Positions 16,959-27,100 of a stretch of 64,000 nucleotides of DNA are shown piece by piece (position 1 is the stretch's first letter; the number at the start of each line of letters is the position of its first letter). Under the pieces are notes generated by a model. The model did not search any database. It was not told where the DNA came from and was given only the letters and a program-made list of their open reading frames with translations. The position numbers and the translations under genes are program-made. The stretch spans positions 103,357 to 167,356 of the forward strand of contig JAUSNJ010000130.1 in NCBI GenBank assembly GCA_030645355.1, read 5' to 3'. This DNA is from Rhodoferax sp. (lineage in GTDB: Bacteria; Pseudomonadota; Gammaproteobacteria; Burkholderiales; Burkholderiaceae_C).

Positions 16959-17549
16959 TTACTCGAGCAAAGTGGCTGCAAACGCGTTGATGGTTTCCAC
17001 CTGTGGGGGCAGCGTGGTGTAGGGCAGGGCTTCGCGTTCCAGCAGTGCGACCAGACCCCGGTCAACTTCGCGGGCCTGGTCTTCGTCCTGAAAGCGCCCG
17101 GTGCGAATGTACTTGCGGTCGCCGCGCGCAACCAGAATGTTGATGTTGTTGCACTGGTTGTACCAGTCCAGGATCTGGGTGCGTGTCTTGCTGATGTCGC
17201 AGATGTTGTCGAGGTAGTTCTCGTTGTAGTACAGCACCTGGGGCAGAGAGCATTCGGTGATCAGAAACTGGATCTGGCCGTCCAGCAGGCTGAGCATTTC
17301 GTACTGGCGCTGGGCGATGAAGTACTGGTTCTTGAGGACTTCAAAGTTCTGTTGCCACACCAGCGATTTGGCGAAGTCGGGTATCACCTCCACCGTCTTC
17401 TCGCGCAGCTTCAGGAACAGCACGATGGCCGATGTGATCACCGATTTTTCGCACCCTGGCCCGCCCATCACATTGATGACGCGGGTGGGGTACAGCCGCA
17501 TCTTGTTCTCTGGCAGGTGGTTTGCAACCGAGGTGTACTGAATCGCCAT
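16959..17549 (-). CDS. phage-type AAA ATPase / nucleoside-kinase-like protein
   Basis: A 196-residue P-loop protein. The Walker A region is NVMGGPGCEKSVITSAI: the family usually has GGPGxGKST, so the glycine is replaced by Glu and the Thr by Val. It is followed by strands LREKTVEVIPDFAKSLVWQQ and a long helix with YFIAQRQYEMLSLLDGQIQF that matches a group of phage-encoded AAA proteins (AAA_28-like). The true start is 17549 (MAIQYTSVANHL); a longer frame only adds unrelated residues. Substrate is unknown, and the altered P-loop may change nucleotide binding. Confidence 0.65.
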   Translation of the reverse strand: MAIQYTSVANHLPENKMRLYPTRVINVMGGPGCEKSVITSAIVLFLKLREKTVEVIPDFAKSLVWQQNFEVLKNQYFIAQRQYEMLSLLDGQIQFLITECSLPQVLYYNENYLDNICDISKTRTQILDWYNQCNNINILVARGDRKYIRTGRFQDEDQAREVDRGLVALLEREALPYTTLPPQVETINAFAATLLE

Positions 17550-17617
17550 GTGTGATCTTCCTTTGAACGGATGGTGGGCGGTATCGTAGTGTGCGCCACC
17601 CGCAGACGCAAGAGCGC

Positions 17618-18793
17618 CTAGAAGAAGACTTCGGTGCGTACGCCGACCACAGTCGCATCGCCGACCGAGCGGTCGCCACCGGGGTACTGATGCCACTGCA
17701 CCAGTGGTTGCACGGCCAACCACGGAGCTGGCTTGAAGCGGTAGGTGAGTTCCCACGAGGACTCAAAAGCTGTTGGTGATCGCCCGGCCGCTTCCTGATC
17801 GGCGCGGTGTTTGTCGCTCAGTGCGGCGTGCGTGTAGGCCAGCCCCAGGACATCGTCTGGTCGCCCACTGAAGGGGGCGTTGACCACCAGACCGGCGTTG
17901 ACCACTGACCGAAAGTTGGTCGAGTCACCGTCGGTCACGCCATAACGAAAGAAGCCGGAAAGGCTGCTTCCGTTGCTGTTCTTCCAGAGGTTTGCGTCTG
18001 CGAGGACATAAGCCCCATGGCTGAGACGCTGCACCGGGTTCTGGTTGGCATCGACATCCACCAGATCGTCCACGCGGGACGAGTATCCCCAGAGCCCGAC
18101 GGCGTATTTGGCTGGACCACTGCTCTGGGTGCGCAAACCGATTTCGAAAATGCCCATGGTTCCGTCGTTGGCGCCAAAAACGATATGGGTGCCTTTGGGC
18201 CGATTGGGGTCGCCAGGTATGCCGTCCAGCAAAGCGGCCTGGGCATAGACACTGCGGTCATCGGAAACCCATTTGCCGCGCACGCCAAAGGCAGAGGTAT
18301 TGAAGATGGACGGCCCACGGGTTGATGACAAGTCGCTGGTCGGGCCGTACGGCGGCTGCACAAAGAGCGCAGCCGTGTCGAGCACCTGAAACTCGGTATC
18401 AATGGGGTACAGCCCGGCCAGCAGGGAGTATTTGCCGTCCTGCCATTCCCGTTGAATCCAGGCTTGAAAGAGCCTTTCGGTATCCACGGGCACCTCAATA
18501 TTGGTGACCCCGTTGAAACTGCCGACACGGTCGCGGTTGAACTTTTCCCCATGGTCGTGGATGAGGTTGAAGAACGCGGTTGTTCCGATCCATCCCCAAG
18601 TCTTCTCCAGGTCGGTCTTGAGTTTGAGGTCCAGGTGGCCCAGCGGTTGCCCTCCGCGCTGCAACCCTCCGCTGACCACGCTCAGCAGGTCAAACTTGTA
18701 GCCACCCTCAAACACCACAGGCCCATCCTGTGCTCCCGCAGAAAAACAGGCTGCGATGGCGGCGAGGAAGGTGGCGCTTGCATGGATTTTCAT
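17618..18793 (-). CDS. OprB-family carbohydrate porin
   Basis: A 391-residue outer-membrane beta-barrel. The signal peptide is MKIHASATFLAAIAACFSAG. The body has many alternating aromatic/Gly strands and the OprB hallmarks GWIGTTAFFNLIHDHGEKFN, EVPVDTERLFQAWIQREW and GPSIFNTSAFGVRGKW, ending in the usual C-terminal Phe (VRTEVFF). It probably allows sugars or small organic anions across the outer membrane. It follows the LytTR regulator by eight bases on the same strand, so it may be part of that transcript or be controlled by it. Confidence 0.85.
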   Translation of the reverse strand: MKIHASATFLAAIAACFSAGAQDGPVVFEGGYKFDLLSVVSGGLQRGGQPLGHLDLKLKTDLEKTWGWIGTTAFFNLIHDHGEKFNRDRVGSFNGVTNIEVPVDTERLFQAWIQREWQDGKYSLLAGLYPIDTEFQVLDTAALFVQPPYGPTSDLSSTRGPSIFNTSAFGVRGKWVSDDRSVYAQAALLDGIPGDPNRPKGTHIVFGANDGTMGIFEIGLRTQSSGPAKYAVGLWGYSSRVDDLVDVDANQNPVQRLSHGAYVLADANLWKNSNGSSLSGFFRYGVTDGDSTNFRSVVNAGLVVNAPFSGRPDDVLGLAYTHAALSDKHRADQEAAGRSPTAFESSWELTYRFKPAPWLAVQPLVQWHQYPGGDRSVGDATVVGVRTEVFF

Positions 18794-18800
18794 ATTCGTC

Positions 18801-19613
18801 TTACATTGCCTTGAACAAATGCGCGTAGAGGCGGCTGACCACAAATTTCTCCTTGAGTCCGCGCAGGCTCAGGAAGGTCTTGCCGGCCTCGTCACGGGTC
18901 ACGGTCTCAATGGCCAATGCGCGCACCACGGTACCGCGGTGGATTTGCCAGAACACCGTCGTGTCAATCTGCTCCTGCAGTTCCTTGAGCGGTGTGCGGA
19001 TCAGGTATTCGCGTTCGGCGGTCAGCACCCGCACATACTTGTCGGCGGCCTCAAAGCACAGCACATCGTCCACCGGCACCATGCGGATGGTGGTGCCCAC
19101 GCTGGCCTGGATTACGCGCAGCGGGGCGGTGGCAGCTGCAGGCGCTGCTGCTCCAGCCAACAGGCCCCGCAGTTGCCCCAGGGTTGCTTCGAAATTGATA
19201 GCGGGTGACTCAGGTTTGGCGAGGGCTAGCTGCAGTTTTTCTATGGTCTTCTGGAGGCGGGCGGCTTGCACGGGCTTAAGCAGGTAGTCCACCGCCTGGG
19301 CTTCGAAGGCCTGCACGGCGTACTGGTCGTACGCAGTCACAAACACCAGTGCGGGAAACGCGCGCGCCTGCGGGCCGTGGGCGGGCCACTGCTCGGCCAG
19401 TTCGGCGGCGGCCTCCAGGCCACTCATGCCGGGCATGCGGATGTCGAAAAAAAGCACATCAGGCTGCAGGGCCAACGCCTGTTTGACGGCCGAGGCGCCA
19501 TCCCCCACGGTGGCCAGCACTTTCAGTGCGGGCCAGGCACGGGCCAGGTCGGCCTGCAGGGCCTGGGCCAGCAGGTGTTCGTCTTCGGCGATCAGGGCGG
19601 TGGGTGTGTTCAT
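18801..19613 (-). CDS. LytTR-family response regulator
   Basis: A 270-residue two-domain regulator. The receiver spans residues 1-125 with acidic pocket E10/D11 and phospho-acceptor D57 in LFFDIRMPG. The LytTR DNA-binding domain covers about 165-270 (RVIQASVGTTIRMVPVDDV, then ADKYVRVLTAEREYLIRTPL and FWQIHRGTVV). A short Ala/Pro linker joins them. It starts 3 bases after the histidine kinase ends, so it is the cognate regulator. The porin downstream is a plausible target. Confidence 0.92.
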   Translation of the reverse strand: MNTPTALIAEDEHLLAQALQADLARAWPALKVLATVGDGASAVKQALALQPDVLFFDIRMPGMSGLEAAAELAEQWPAHGPQARAFPALVFVTAYDQYAVQAFEAQAVDYLLKPVQAARLQKTIEKLQLALAKPESPAINFEATLGQLRGLLAGAAAPAAATAPLRVIQASVGTTIRMVPVDDVLCFEAADKYVRVLTAEREYLIRTPLKELQEQIDTTVFWQIHRGTVVRALAIETVTRDEAGKTFLSLRGLKEKFVVSRLYAHLFKAM

Positions 19614-19616
19614 GGG

Positions 19617-20654
19617 TCAGGTCTTTGCCACAGTCAATGGCAGGTGCAACAGAATGGTCGTTCCCTGCCCGGGGATGGACGTCTGCTCCACCGAGCCACG
19701 GTCGGCATAGGCGGTGGCCAGACGTTCACGCACCTGGGCAAGGCCAAAGCCGCTGGCCAGAGCTGCCTCGCTGTCAAAACCAACGCCCGTGTCGCTGACC
19801 TGCAATGTCAGGCGCTGGCCATCGCGCAGCGCGCGCACGGTGATGGTGCCGCCTTCCACCTTGGGCTCCAGCCCGTGCTTGATGCTGTTTTCAACCAGGG
19901 GCTGCAACAGCAGCGTGGGTATGTTCTGGTCGGCCAGGTCGGGTGGCAAGTCGAGCACATAGTGCATGCGGGGCCCCATGCGAACGGACATCAGTTCCAG
20001 GTAGTCGCGCAGCCGGTCAAACTCGCACACCAGCGGGTGGCTGCTGGCGCGCGATGCACTCAGCGTGGCGCGCAGGTAGGCCACGATGCGGTCCAGCATG
20101 TCTTGCGCGCGTTGCGGATCGGTACCAATGAGCACACGCAGGTTGGCCAGCGTGTTGAACAGCATGTGCGGCTCCAGCTGGGTTTCCAGCAGTTTGAGCC
20201 GTGCCTCGGTTGCCAGGCTGGTTGCCTCGCCGACCTTGCGCTCCAGGTAATCACCTTTTCGCGCAGAGTAGAAGTAATACGTGATGATGATCCCGATCAC
20301 CATCGAGACCAGCACCGACAGGAACAACTGCTGGCGCGAAGCACCCGCCCAGCTGGACCAGCCAAACCACCAGTCAGCGATGGACGTGCCGATGACATAA
20401 CCCAGCGCAATACCGGTCAGTGGCAGCAGCTTGCCCCAGATCCCGGCGGGCCAGCCACTTTCCCATGCGGAGGCGAATAGCAGACGCCCAAAATCAATGA
20501 GTAGCCAGCTTGTCAGGCCAATGCTCAGCGAATACACCAGCGGAACATCGTAGGATCGCTCCGGCTGGAACGCCAGGTGCAAGCCCGCGATGGCCAGGCA
20601 AAACGCCGTGGTCTGCAGGAAATGGCGCAGCTTGACGAGCCAGTCGATTTTCAT
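19617..20654 (-). CDS. LytS-type sensor histidine kinase
   Basis: A 345-residue membrane kinase. Four hydrophobic segments occupy about residues 14-130, followed by a His-kinase domain of the LytS type: TQLEPHMLFNTLANLRVLI with phospho-acceptor H163, and an ATPase domain with LLLQPLVENSIKHGLEP, DTGVGF and GFGLAQVRERLATAY. The start at 20654 overlaps the end of the upstream 2TM protein by four bases (ATGA), which decides against a longer frame. It partners the LytTR regulator directly downstream. Confidence 0.92.
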   Translation of the reverse strand: MKIDWLVKLRHFLQTTAFCLAIAGLHLAFQPERSYDVPLVYSLSIGLTSWLLIDFGRLLFASAWESGWPAGIWGKLLPLTGIALGYVIGTSIADWWFGWSSWAGASRQQLFLSVLVSMVIGIIITYYFYSARKGDYLERKVGEATSLATEARLKLLETQLEPHMLFNTLANLRVLIGTDPQRAQDMLDRIVAYLRATLSASRASSHPLVCEFDRLRDYLELMSVRMGPRMHYVLDLPPDLADQNIPTLLLQPLVENSIKHGLEPKVEGGTITVRALRDGQRLTLQVSDTGVGFDSEAALASGFGLAQVRERLATAYADRGSVEQTSIPGQGTTILLHLPLTVAKT

Positions 20655-20965
20655 ATGCCGTTGCGCCGGTCCTGGTCGCGCTGCAGGCGCTCGCGTTCCT
20701 TTTGCACCATGCGCTCCCGCAACTCGCCACCGGCTCCGATCAACCAGACCGACAGGCCGTGCAGCGCCAGGCCCAGGCCCCAGCCCAGCAGGGGGAAGAC
20801 CGACCATGACCGGTTGCCAAAGGCGTATTGCGACATGGCAAACACGAACAGGTTGACGATGACGTAGACCGCCGCGTGGAAATACCAGCCCAGCTTGGCA
20901 CCGGCGCGCTTGCGTGCCAGGCGGTCAATCTCTTCTGGGCTCATCGGCGTGTTGTTGGTGGTCAT
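20651..20965 (-). CDS. 2TM-domain protein
   Basis: A 104-residue protein with the 2TM domain often found next to LytS-type kinases: RLARKRAGAKLGWYFHAAVY starting the first helix and PLLGWGLGLALHGLSVWLIG the second. The C terminus is a charged helix (ELRERMVQKERERLQ). It overlaps the kinase gene by four bases. Role is unknown, possibly a signalling accessory. The start at 20965 was chosen over an in-frame ATG twelve bases upstream because neither has a strong ribosome-binding site. Confidence 0.75.
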   Translation of the reverse strand: MTTNNTPMSPEEIDRLARKRAGAKLGWYFHAAVYVIVNLFVFAMSQYAFGNRSWSVFPLLGWGLGLALHGLSVWLIGAGGELRERMVQKERERLQRDQDRRNGI

Positions 20966-21000
20966 GGTGCGGTCCATTCTAGGGGAGCCGGTATCTGCTT

Positions 21001-21513
21001 TCAGGCGACTTGCAAGGCGGCGGTCTGTTGCAGAGCCATGCGCCACAGGCGGGCGGCGCGGGCCAGGAAGATGCCGCTGAAGACGCCGTACAGGGCGCTG
21101 ACGGCCAGTGCGAAGTTGACGTCACGTGCCAGGCTGGCCTGCATGCCGATGCTGATGCCCACGGCGTACTTGGTGATGAATATGCCCATGAACAGGGCCA
21201 GCGGCACGGCGCTGCCGGGCAACTGGAAGCGCCGGTTGGTCGCGTCGTAGTGGATGCCGGCGTTGGACTGCAGTTGCAGCGTCGTGATGAACGCCACGGC
21301 CGTGCCAGCCAGCCAGGCCAGCAGGGCGACGGGCTGGTTACCGAAGGCGGAGGCCACGCCGTACAGCGAAAGGCCGGTCATGGCCAGGGGCAGCAGCGTG
21401 GCGCGGTTCAGGCCCACGCGGCGCGGCAGCATCTGCTGCAAACCCAGCCACAGCAGGGCGGCAAACAGGACGAAAACCCATTTCGGGGTGTGGGAAAGAA
21501 TCTGCATCATCAT
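21001..21513 (-). CDS. hypothetical membrane protein, DUF6622-like
   Basis: A 170-residue integral membrane protein with about five hydrophobic helices and a GGAG ribosome-binding site before the triple ATG at 21513. It begins MMMQILSHTPKWVFVLF and has NAGIHYDATNRRFQLPGSAV near the middle. I recall this as DUF6622. Not obviously linked to its neighbours in function; it shares the strand with the 2TM-kinase operon, 36 bases upstream of it. Confidence 0.65.
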   Translation of the reverse strand: MMMQILSHTPKWVFVLFAALLWLGLQQMLPRRVGLNRATLLPLAMTGLSLYGVASAFGNQPVALLAWLAGTAVAFITTLQLQSNAGIHYDATNRRFQLPGSAVPLALFMGIFITKYAVGISIGMQASLARDVNFALAVSALYGVFSGIFLARAARLWRMALQQTAALQVA

Positions 21514-21645
21514 GGTGGAGTCTCCTTGGGGTGGTTGGTCGATGGCTGGACTTTGCCAGCGCCGACCCCGGAGGAGAACCCGTTTGCGACGTGTGCCGCC
21601 GTACCCGGCGTGAAACGCCTGCCGCGCGGCGCGAAATGCGCCGGT

Positions 21646-23097
21646 TTAGTACCGCACCAGCGCGCGGTAGACCAGTTTGGTGCTGCCCTCGGCGGGCACG
21701 CTGACTTTCCAGACGGCGGTGTTGCTGGAGTTCTTGGTGTGGGGGTGGCTCTCGGACTGGACTTGCCAGTCCCCGGGCATGGGCTCCTGCACGGTGACGG
21801 TGACGGCTTCCTTCTTGGCGTTCTTCAGCAGCACTTCGTAGGCGCTCTCGAACACATAGTTGTATTTGCTGGTTCCGCCAAGCTTTTTGAAGTCGGTCTG
21901 TTTTTTGTCGGCGGTCACGTCAAAGGCATCACCGAGCTTGAGGCGCACTTTCTCGTTCTTGGGGGTATGGTCGACCCGGTCTTCGCCGATGAACTGGGCG
22001 TTGCCGGCCTTGTCTTTCTTGTAGACGCGGATGATGCCCTTGGGCAGGGGCATGCCCAGCTGGGCGCTTTCCTTGTTGTCAAATTCGACAAAGACCCCCA
22101 CCTTGATTTTCTGCCCCAGCTCACCGTAGCTGCTCTGGTAGTAGTAGTCATTGCCTTTGAGCAGCAGCTCCTTGCGCGCTGGTACGCCAGAGGCCGACAG
22201 CAGGGACACCTGTTTGGTCTGGTTCTCGGCAATGGTGGTGGGGCGGGTCAGCGTGTACAGGTGGTATTCGAACAGCGACTCTTCGACCATCTCGCTTCTG
22301 GCCTTGGCCATGGCAGGCGCGGGTGCGGCCATGGTGCGCACGGCACCCTGCATCACGGGCGTGACCTGGTTCACGTCACCGGCCACCAATTGCAGCTTGG
22401 CATTGCGGTAGGTGGCACCGCTGGTATTGGTCAGCGTGACCCAGCCCGAGATGTCGAGTTTGTCCTCCGTGGTGTTGAGTTCCACCACGTAGTCGGCCTT
22501 CCAGGCCAGGCCGCCGGTCAGGTAGCTCAGTTCCAGGTCCTGCTGCTGCGCGCCCGCGTTGTCCAGCGACATGACCAGGGTGGGGCGATCGCGCAGGTTG
22601 GGCGGTACGTCGCCGTAGATGATGCGCCCGGGAATGCCGGTCTCGATCCGGTTGCCGATCTTCAGCACCACACCGGCGTTGGCGGACAGCACCTGGGCCT
22701 GCTCGGTGGTCTCCACCCCCGTGGCCGGGTTGGTGCGGATGATGCTGACGCTGCGTCCCACATATTTCTCCAGCAGCTTTTGCGGGGTCAGCAGGTCAAA
22801 GTCGAAGTTCTGCTCCAGCACCGACACGCTGCCCGGCGCGCTGGTACTGCGCATGAGCGCGGTTTCGGGCCGCATGCGGGCGCTGACATCGCGAAACGCC
22901 AGGCTGGACGCGCCACGCTTGAGCGACAGCTTGCGCTGGTCCTTGACCAGGGCCAGGTTCTCGTTGTAGATGGTGACCGCCACTTCCTGCTGGTCGGCCA
23001 GCGTGCTGCGTTGCTCTTCGGTTTGGGCAATGGCCTGCGAGACAGCGGTCAGCAGGAAAAGGGAAGCAATCAGTGTGTGGCGCATGGTGGTTGGCAT
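21646..23097 (-). CDS. DUF4139 domain protein, exported
   Basis: A 483-residue protein with a signal peptide (HTLIASLFLLTAVSQAIAQ), an N-terminal beta domain (VAVTIYNENLALVKDQRKL, then LAFRDVSARMRPETALM) and a C-terminal DUF4139 domain with GGLAWKADYVVELN, DISGWVTLTNTSGATYRNAKLQLVAG and VRLKLGDAFDVTADKKQTDF. It is expected in the periplasm. The DUF4140/DUF4139 pair is found in many bacteria with no settled role. An ATG four codons further in (23085) is an equally good start. Confidence 0.85.
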   Translation of the reverse strand: MPTTMRHTLIASLFLLTAVSQAIAQTEEQRSTLADQQEVAVTIYNENLALVKDQRKLSLKRGASSLAFRDVSARMRPETALMRSTSAPGSVSVLEQNFDFDLLTPQKLLEKYVGRSVSIIRTNPATGVETTEQAQVLSANAGVVLKIGNRIETGIPGRIIYGDVPPNLRDRPTLVMSLDNAGAQQQDLELSYLTGGLAWKADYVVELNTTEDKLDISGWVTLTNTSGATYRNAKLQLVAGDVNQVTPVMQGAVRTMAAPAPAMAKARSEMVEESLFEYHLYTLTRPTTIAENQTKQVSLLSASGVPARKELLLKGNDYYYQSSYGELGQKIKVGVFVEFDNKESAQLGMPLPKGIIRVYKKDKAGNAQFIGEDRVDHTPKNEKVRLKLGDAFDVTADKKQTDFKKLGGTSKYNYVFESAYEVLLKNAKKEAVTVTVQEPMPGDWQVQSESHPHTKNSSNTAVWKVSVPAEGSTKLVYRALVRY

Positions 23098-23190
23098 CGT
23101 GAGGGGTGGTTGTCAGGACGTTGCAATGTATGCCATGCCTGCAGGCCTTGCAACGGCCGTTTTGTTACCGAGTGCATGCCGATGACAAGT

Positions 23191-23234
23191 GCTATAAAAA
23201 AGTGAGCGGTTTGTGTAGATAATACGAGGGCTAG
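23191..23234 (-). repeat. dispersed 44-bp repeat, diverged copy 5
   Basis: The reverse-strand form of the repeat: it begins GCTAT and ends CGAGGGCTAG on the plus strand, with TTGTGTAGATAATA in between. The interior has diverged. It ends 27 bases upstream of the uppP start codon and so may contribute to that gene's leader. Confidence 0.6.
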
Positions 23235-23261
23235 AGCCATTTTTTCTTACTGGAGTTTGCG

Positions 23262-24095
23262 TTGGATATTGCATTGCTGATCAAGGCCGTGGTCATGGGT
23301 ATCGTGGAGGGCTTGACCGAGTTTCTACCCATTTCCAGTACCGGTCACCTGATTCTGGCTGGCGCCCTGCTGGGCTTTGACGATGACAAGGCCAAGGTGT
23401 TTGACATCGCCATCCAGACCGGGGCCATTTTTGCCGTGATCCTGGTGTATTGGCAAAAAATCCGGACTACGCTGGTAGAACTGCCCACGCAAAAGCAGGC
23501 TCAACAATTCGTGCTGAATGTGCTGATCGGATTCCTGCCCGCCGTCGTGCTCGGCTTGTTGTTTGGCAAGGCCATCAAGGCGCATCTTTTCACGCCGGTG
23601 GTGGTGGCCACCACGTTCATCGTGGGGGGCTTCATCATCCTGTGGGCCGAGAAGCGCCAGGCCGCTGGCGGCACGGCCGTGCGCGTTCTGGACGCCGATG
23701 ACATGACATGGAAGGATGCCTTGAAAGTCGGGCTGGTGCAGTGCCTGGCCATGATTCCGGGAACCAGCCGCAGCGGCGCCACCATCATCGGCGGCATGCT
23801 GTTGGGCCTGTCACGCAAGGCGGCCACCGATTTTTCGTTCTACCTGGCGATTCCGACGCTGATCGGTGCCGGTGCCTACAGCCTGTACAAGGAGCGCGCC
23901 CTGCTCACGATGGCCGATGTGCCCATGTTCTCGGTGGGCCTTGTGGTGTCGTTTTTGAGTGCCTGGCTGTGCGTGCGCTGGCTGCTGCGCTTTATCGCCA
24001 CGCACAGCTTTGTAGGCTTTGCCTGGTACCGCATTGCCTTTGGCATCGTGGTGCTGGCAACCGCCTGGACGGGCACCGTGCACTGGGCGGCCTGA
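23262..24095 (+). CDS. uppP: undecaprenyl-diphosphatase
   Basis: A 277-residue integral membrane phosphatase that recycles the C55 lipid carrier for peptidoglycan. The two catalytic motifs are [17 protein letters not shown] (residues about 14-30) and [13 protein letters not shown] (about 167-179). Seven or eight hydrophobic helices are visible. Translation starts at a TTG (23262), supported by GGAG six bases upstream and by the usual [10 protein letters not shown] terminus. Convergent with the giant repeat-protein gene, 19 bases apart. Confidence 0.95.
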   Translation: MDIALLIKAVVMGIVEGLTEFLPISSTGHLILAGALLGFDDDKAKVFDIAIQTGAIFAVILVYWQKIRTTLVELPTQKQAQQFVLNVLIGFLPAVVLGLLFGKAIKAHLFTPVVVATTFIVGGFIILWAEKRQAAGGTAVRVLDADDMTWKDALKVGLVQCLAMIPGTSRSGATIIGGMLLGLSRKAATDFSFYLAIPTLIGAGAYSLYKERALLTMADVPMFSVGLVVSFLSAWLCVRWLLRFIATHSFVGFAWYRIAFGIVVLATAWTGTVHWAA

Positions 24096-24114
24096 CCGGC
24101 GCCCGGGCGGATGC

Positions 24115-27100
24115 TCAGCCCTTGCTGATGGCGAGTATGCCGTTCGGTTCGCGCGTTGAGGCGCTGGGGTCTGTGGTGTTCAGGGCCGTCACCGTAGCGG
24201 ACTGACCGGCGACCGGGTTGCCATTGGCATCGAACTGGCTCAGGGCCTGGACCAACTGGCTGGTGTTGCTGGTGGACACAGCGCTGGCCCCGGTGGTTCG
24301 CAACTTGGTCGGGCCATCGCCCGCCTCGTACAGCTCAAACTCTTTGTTGGCATGGTTTTGCCCAAACGCCGCCATGGCATCGACCAGGCCAAAGACGCCC
24401 AGTTGCATGGGTGTGGGCTCCACGCTCAAGACCGCCGTCTGCGCTGCCGGTGCGGCTGCCGCCAAAGCCGCCTTGTCTTTTTCGGTCACAAACCAGACAT
24501 CGGCCAGGCCGTGGGTACGCCCATCGTAGGTCTGGTAGCTGGAGACCAGGCCCACCGTGTTGCCGTGGTCCTGGGTGGACGTGCTCACCGCATGCAGGTC
24601 GAAATTGACGATTCCATAGTCGGCCAGTGCGTGTAGTTCGCCGGCATCCGTGACACCATTGGAATTGCTGTCAGTCCACACCTTCAGATCGGCAAAATTG
24701 AGGTCCTTGTAGCTGATGAAGCCATCCTGATCATTGTCCAGTTCTGCAAGAGCCTGGTAACCATCGCTGGCCTTGTTTCCATTGGCCAGCCGCGTGGCAT
24801 CACCGAACAGCTCCGATCCATCGTTGACCACACCATCGTGGTTGCGATCCAGAACCAGGAAACCGTCGCCGGGGTCGGCCCAACCGGTGGTGCTGGGCTG
24901 TCCGTTTGCAAAGATGTCAAAGCGCACGCCGGCGTCAATGCCTTGCGACAGAATGCCGTTGTCATTGAGGTCGAGGATCAGGGGCGACGACAAATCCAGG
25001 CACACGATTTGATCCGTGGACATGGCATTCTTCTGTGCCACGCTCAGGGCGGCTACCTGGAAGTGCGTCATGGCGGTCACCTGGTCGGTGGACAGCGCAA
25101 CGATTTGATCGGTACTGAAGCCGGGAATGGCCGCCGTGGCGAGGGCTGCCACATCGGCCGTCTCCAGCGCGGTGACCTGGTCGGTGGTGAAGGCCTGGAC
25201 CTGGGCAGATTTGAGCGCCGCGAACTGGGTCGTCGACAGCGACACGACCTGATCAGTGCTGAGTACGGCCAGGTCGCGGGTTTCTATAGCCGCCACTTGC
25301 TGGGTGTTCAGTGCGACGAGCTGGTCCGTGCTCAACACGGAAAACGCCGCCGTGCTCAAGGCCACAACGGCGGCCGTACTGAAGGCCGGAATGTCATCCG
25401 TTTCAAAGGCCGCAATCTGGTCGGTGTTCAGGGCCGACACCTGGCTGGTCTTCAATGCCGCGATTTGGGTCGATGTCAGCGCCGCAATCTGGCTGGTGAG
25501 CAGCGAGGAAATTGCCGATGTGTTGAGTGCCGCGATGGCGGCCGTGCTGAGTGCGCCGACGCCGTTGCCCAGGGCGATCACCTGGTCGGTCGTCAATGCC
25601 CCCATCTGGATGGTGGACAGGGCGCCGATCTGCGCCGTGCCCATGGCCAGGAACTGGTCGGTACTCAGGACCGCTATATCGCGCGTCTCTATCGCGGCGA
25701 TCTGGCTGCTGCTCAACGCATTGATCTGGTCCGCCGACAGGGCCGTGAACGCCGTGGTGCTGAGGGCCACGATAGCCGCCGTGCCCAATGCGGCCACCTG
25801 CTCCGTATGCAGGGCGACGATCTGGTCGGTGTTCAGCACGGCAATGTCGCGTGTTTCGATGGCGGCAATCTGGCGTGTCTCCAGCACGGCCATCTGGTCC
25901 GTGGTGAGCGCACCCACGCCCTGCGTGCTCAGGGCCACGATCTGCGCCGTGGTCAATGCGACCACCTGTTCGGAGGACAGCGACGCAATCTGCGCCGTGC
26001 TCAGCGCCGCTATGGTGGCGGTGGGTAAAGCGGCAATGGCCGAAGTGGTGAAACTGGTCAGCGGCAGTCCGCCCGATACCAGCAGTGTAGTGAGCTGGGT
26101 GGAGGTCAATGCACTGATCTGGTTGGACGACAGGGCGCCGACCTGGTCGCTGGTCAGCACCGCCAGGTCGCGCGTCTCCATGACCGGAATCTGGTTGCTA
26201 CCCAGCGCCGCCATCTGGTCGGTGGTCAGCGCCTTGAAGTCGGCCGTGTTCAGGGCCACGATGGCGGCCGTGCCCAGGGCGGCCAGGTCCGCGGTTTCGA
26301 TGGCCGCCACCTGTGCGGTGGTCAGGGCCGCAATCTGGCTGGTCTTGAGTGCTGCGATCTGTGCGGTGCTCAGCGCCACTACCTGGTCGGTGGTTAGCGC
26401 GGCCACACTGGCCGTGCCCAACGCTGTTACGCCGCTGGTCGCCAGGGCACCGATTCCGCCGGTGCCCAACGCCACCACGGCGGCGGTATTCAGGGCCGCC
26501 ACCTGGGCCGTGCCCAAGGATGCGATCTGCACGGTGCCCAAGGCCGCGACCTGGTGGGTACCCAGGACTGCTACGTCGCGCGTTTCGATGGCCGCAACCT
26601 GTTGCGTGTTCAGGGCCACCACCTGGTCGGTGGTCAAGGCTTTGACCGCGGCGGTCGTCAGCGCTACGATGGCACTGGTCGCCAGGGCCGGCAGATCCGC
26701 GACCTCAATGGCTGCGACCTGGTCGCTGCGCAGCGATGCGATCTGGTTGGTCTTGAGTGCTGCGATCTGGTCTGAACCCAGCGCCACCATCTGGTCGGTC
26801 GCCAGTGCCGCGACGCCGGACGTGGACAGCGCGGCGATGGCTGTGGGGCTGAGTGCCGCAATGCCGTTCACGCCCAGTGCAAGGACATTGGCGGTGCTCA
26901 GCGCGCCCACCTGGGCCGTGCCCAGCGCCCCCAGTTGCGCGGTGGAGAGTGCGACCATCTGATCGGTCGTCAGGACAGCAATATCCCGCGTTTCCACGGC
27001 ACCCAACTGGTTGTTGTTCAACACCCCCAGCTGGTCGGTTGTCAGTGCCCTGATTCCCGCCGTGGTCAGGGCGACAACCTGGTTGGTGGTCATCGCCGCA

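Noticed and set aside
19205..19240. Possible further 44-bp repeat copy in the LytTR regulator linker (GAGGGCTAGC)
   Set aside because: Only a short block matches and the order of elements differs, so I do not count it.
21010..23205. 731-codon plus-strand frame across the DUF6622-like and DUF4139 genes
   Set aside because: Composition is that of an antisense frame in GC-rich DNA; both minus-strand genes have clear domains and signals.
24838..26962. Long plus-strand open frames (396 and 568 codons) opposite the giant repeat gene
   Set aside because: They are the reverse-strand reading of the same 24-bp repeat, have the same periodicity and no start signals; the minus-strand frame carries the recognisable C-terminal domain.
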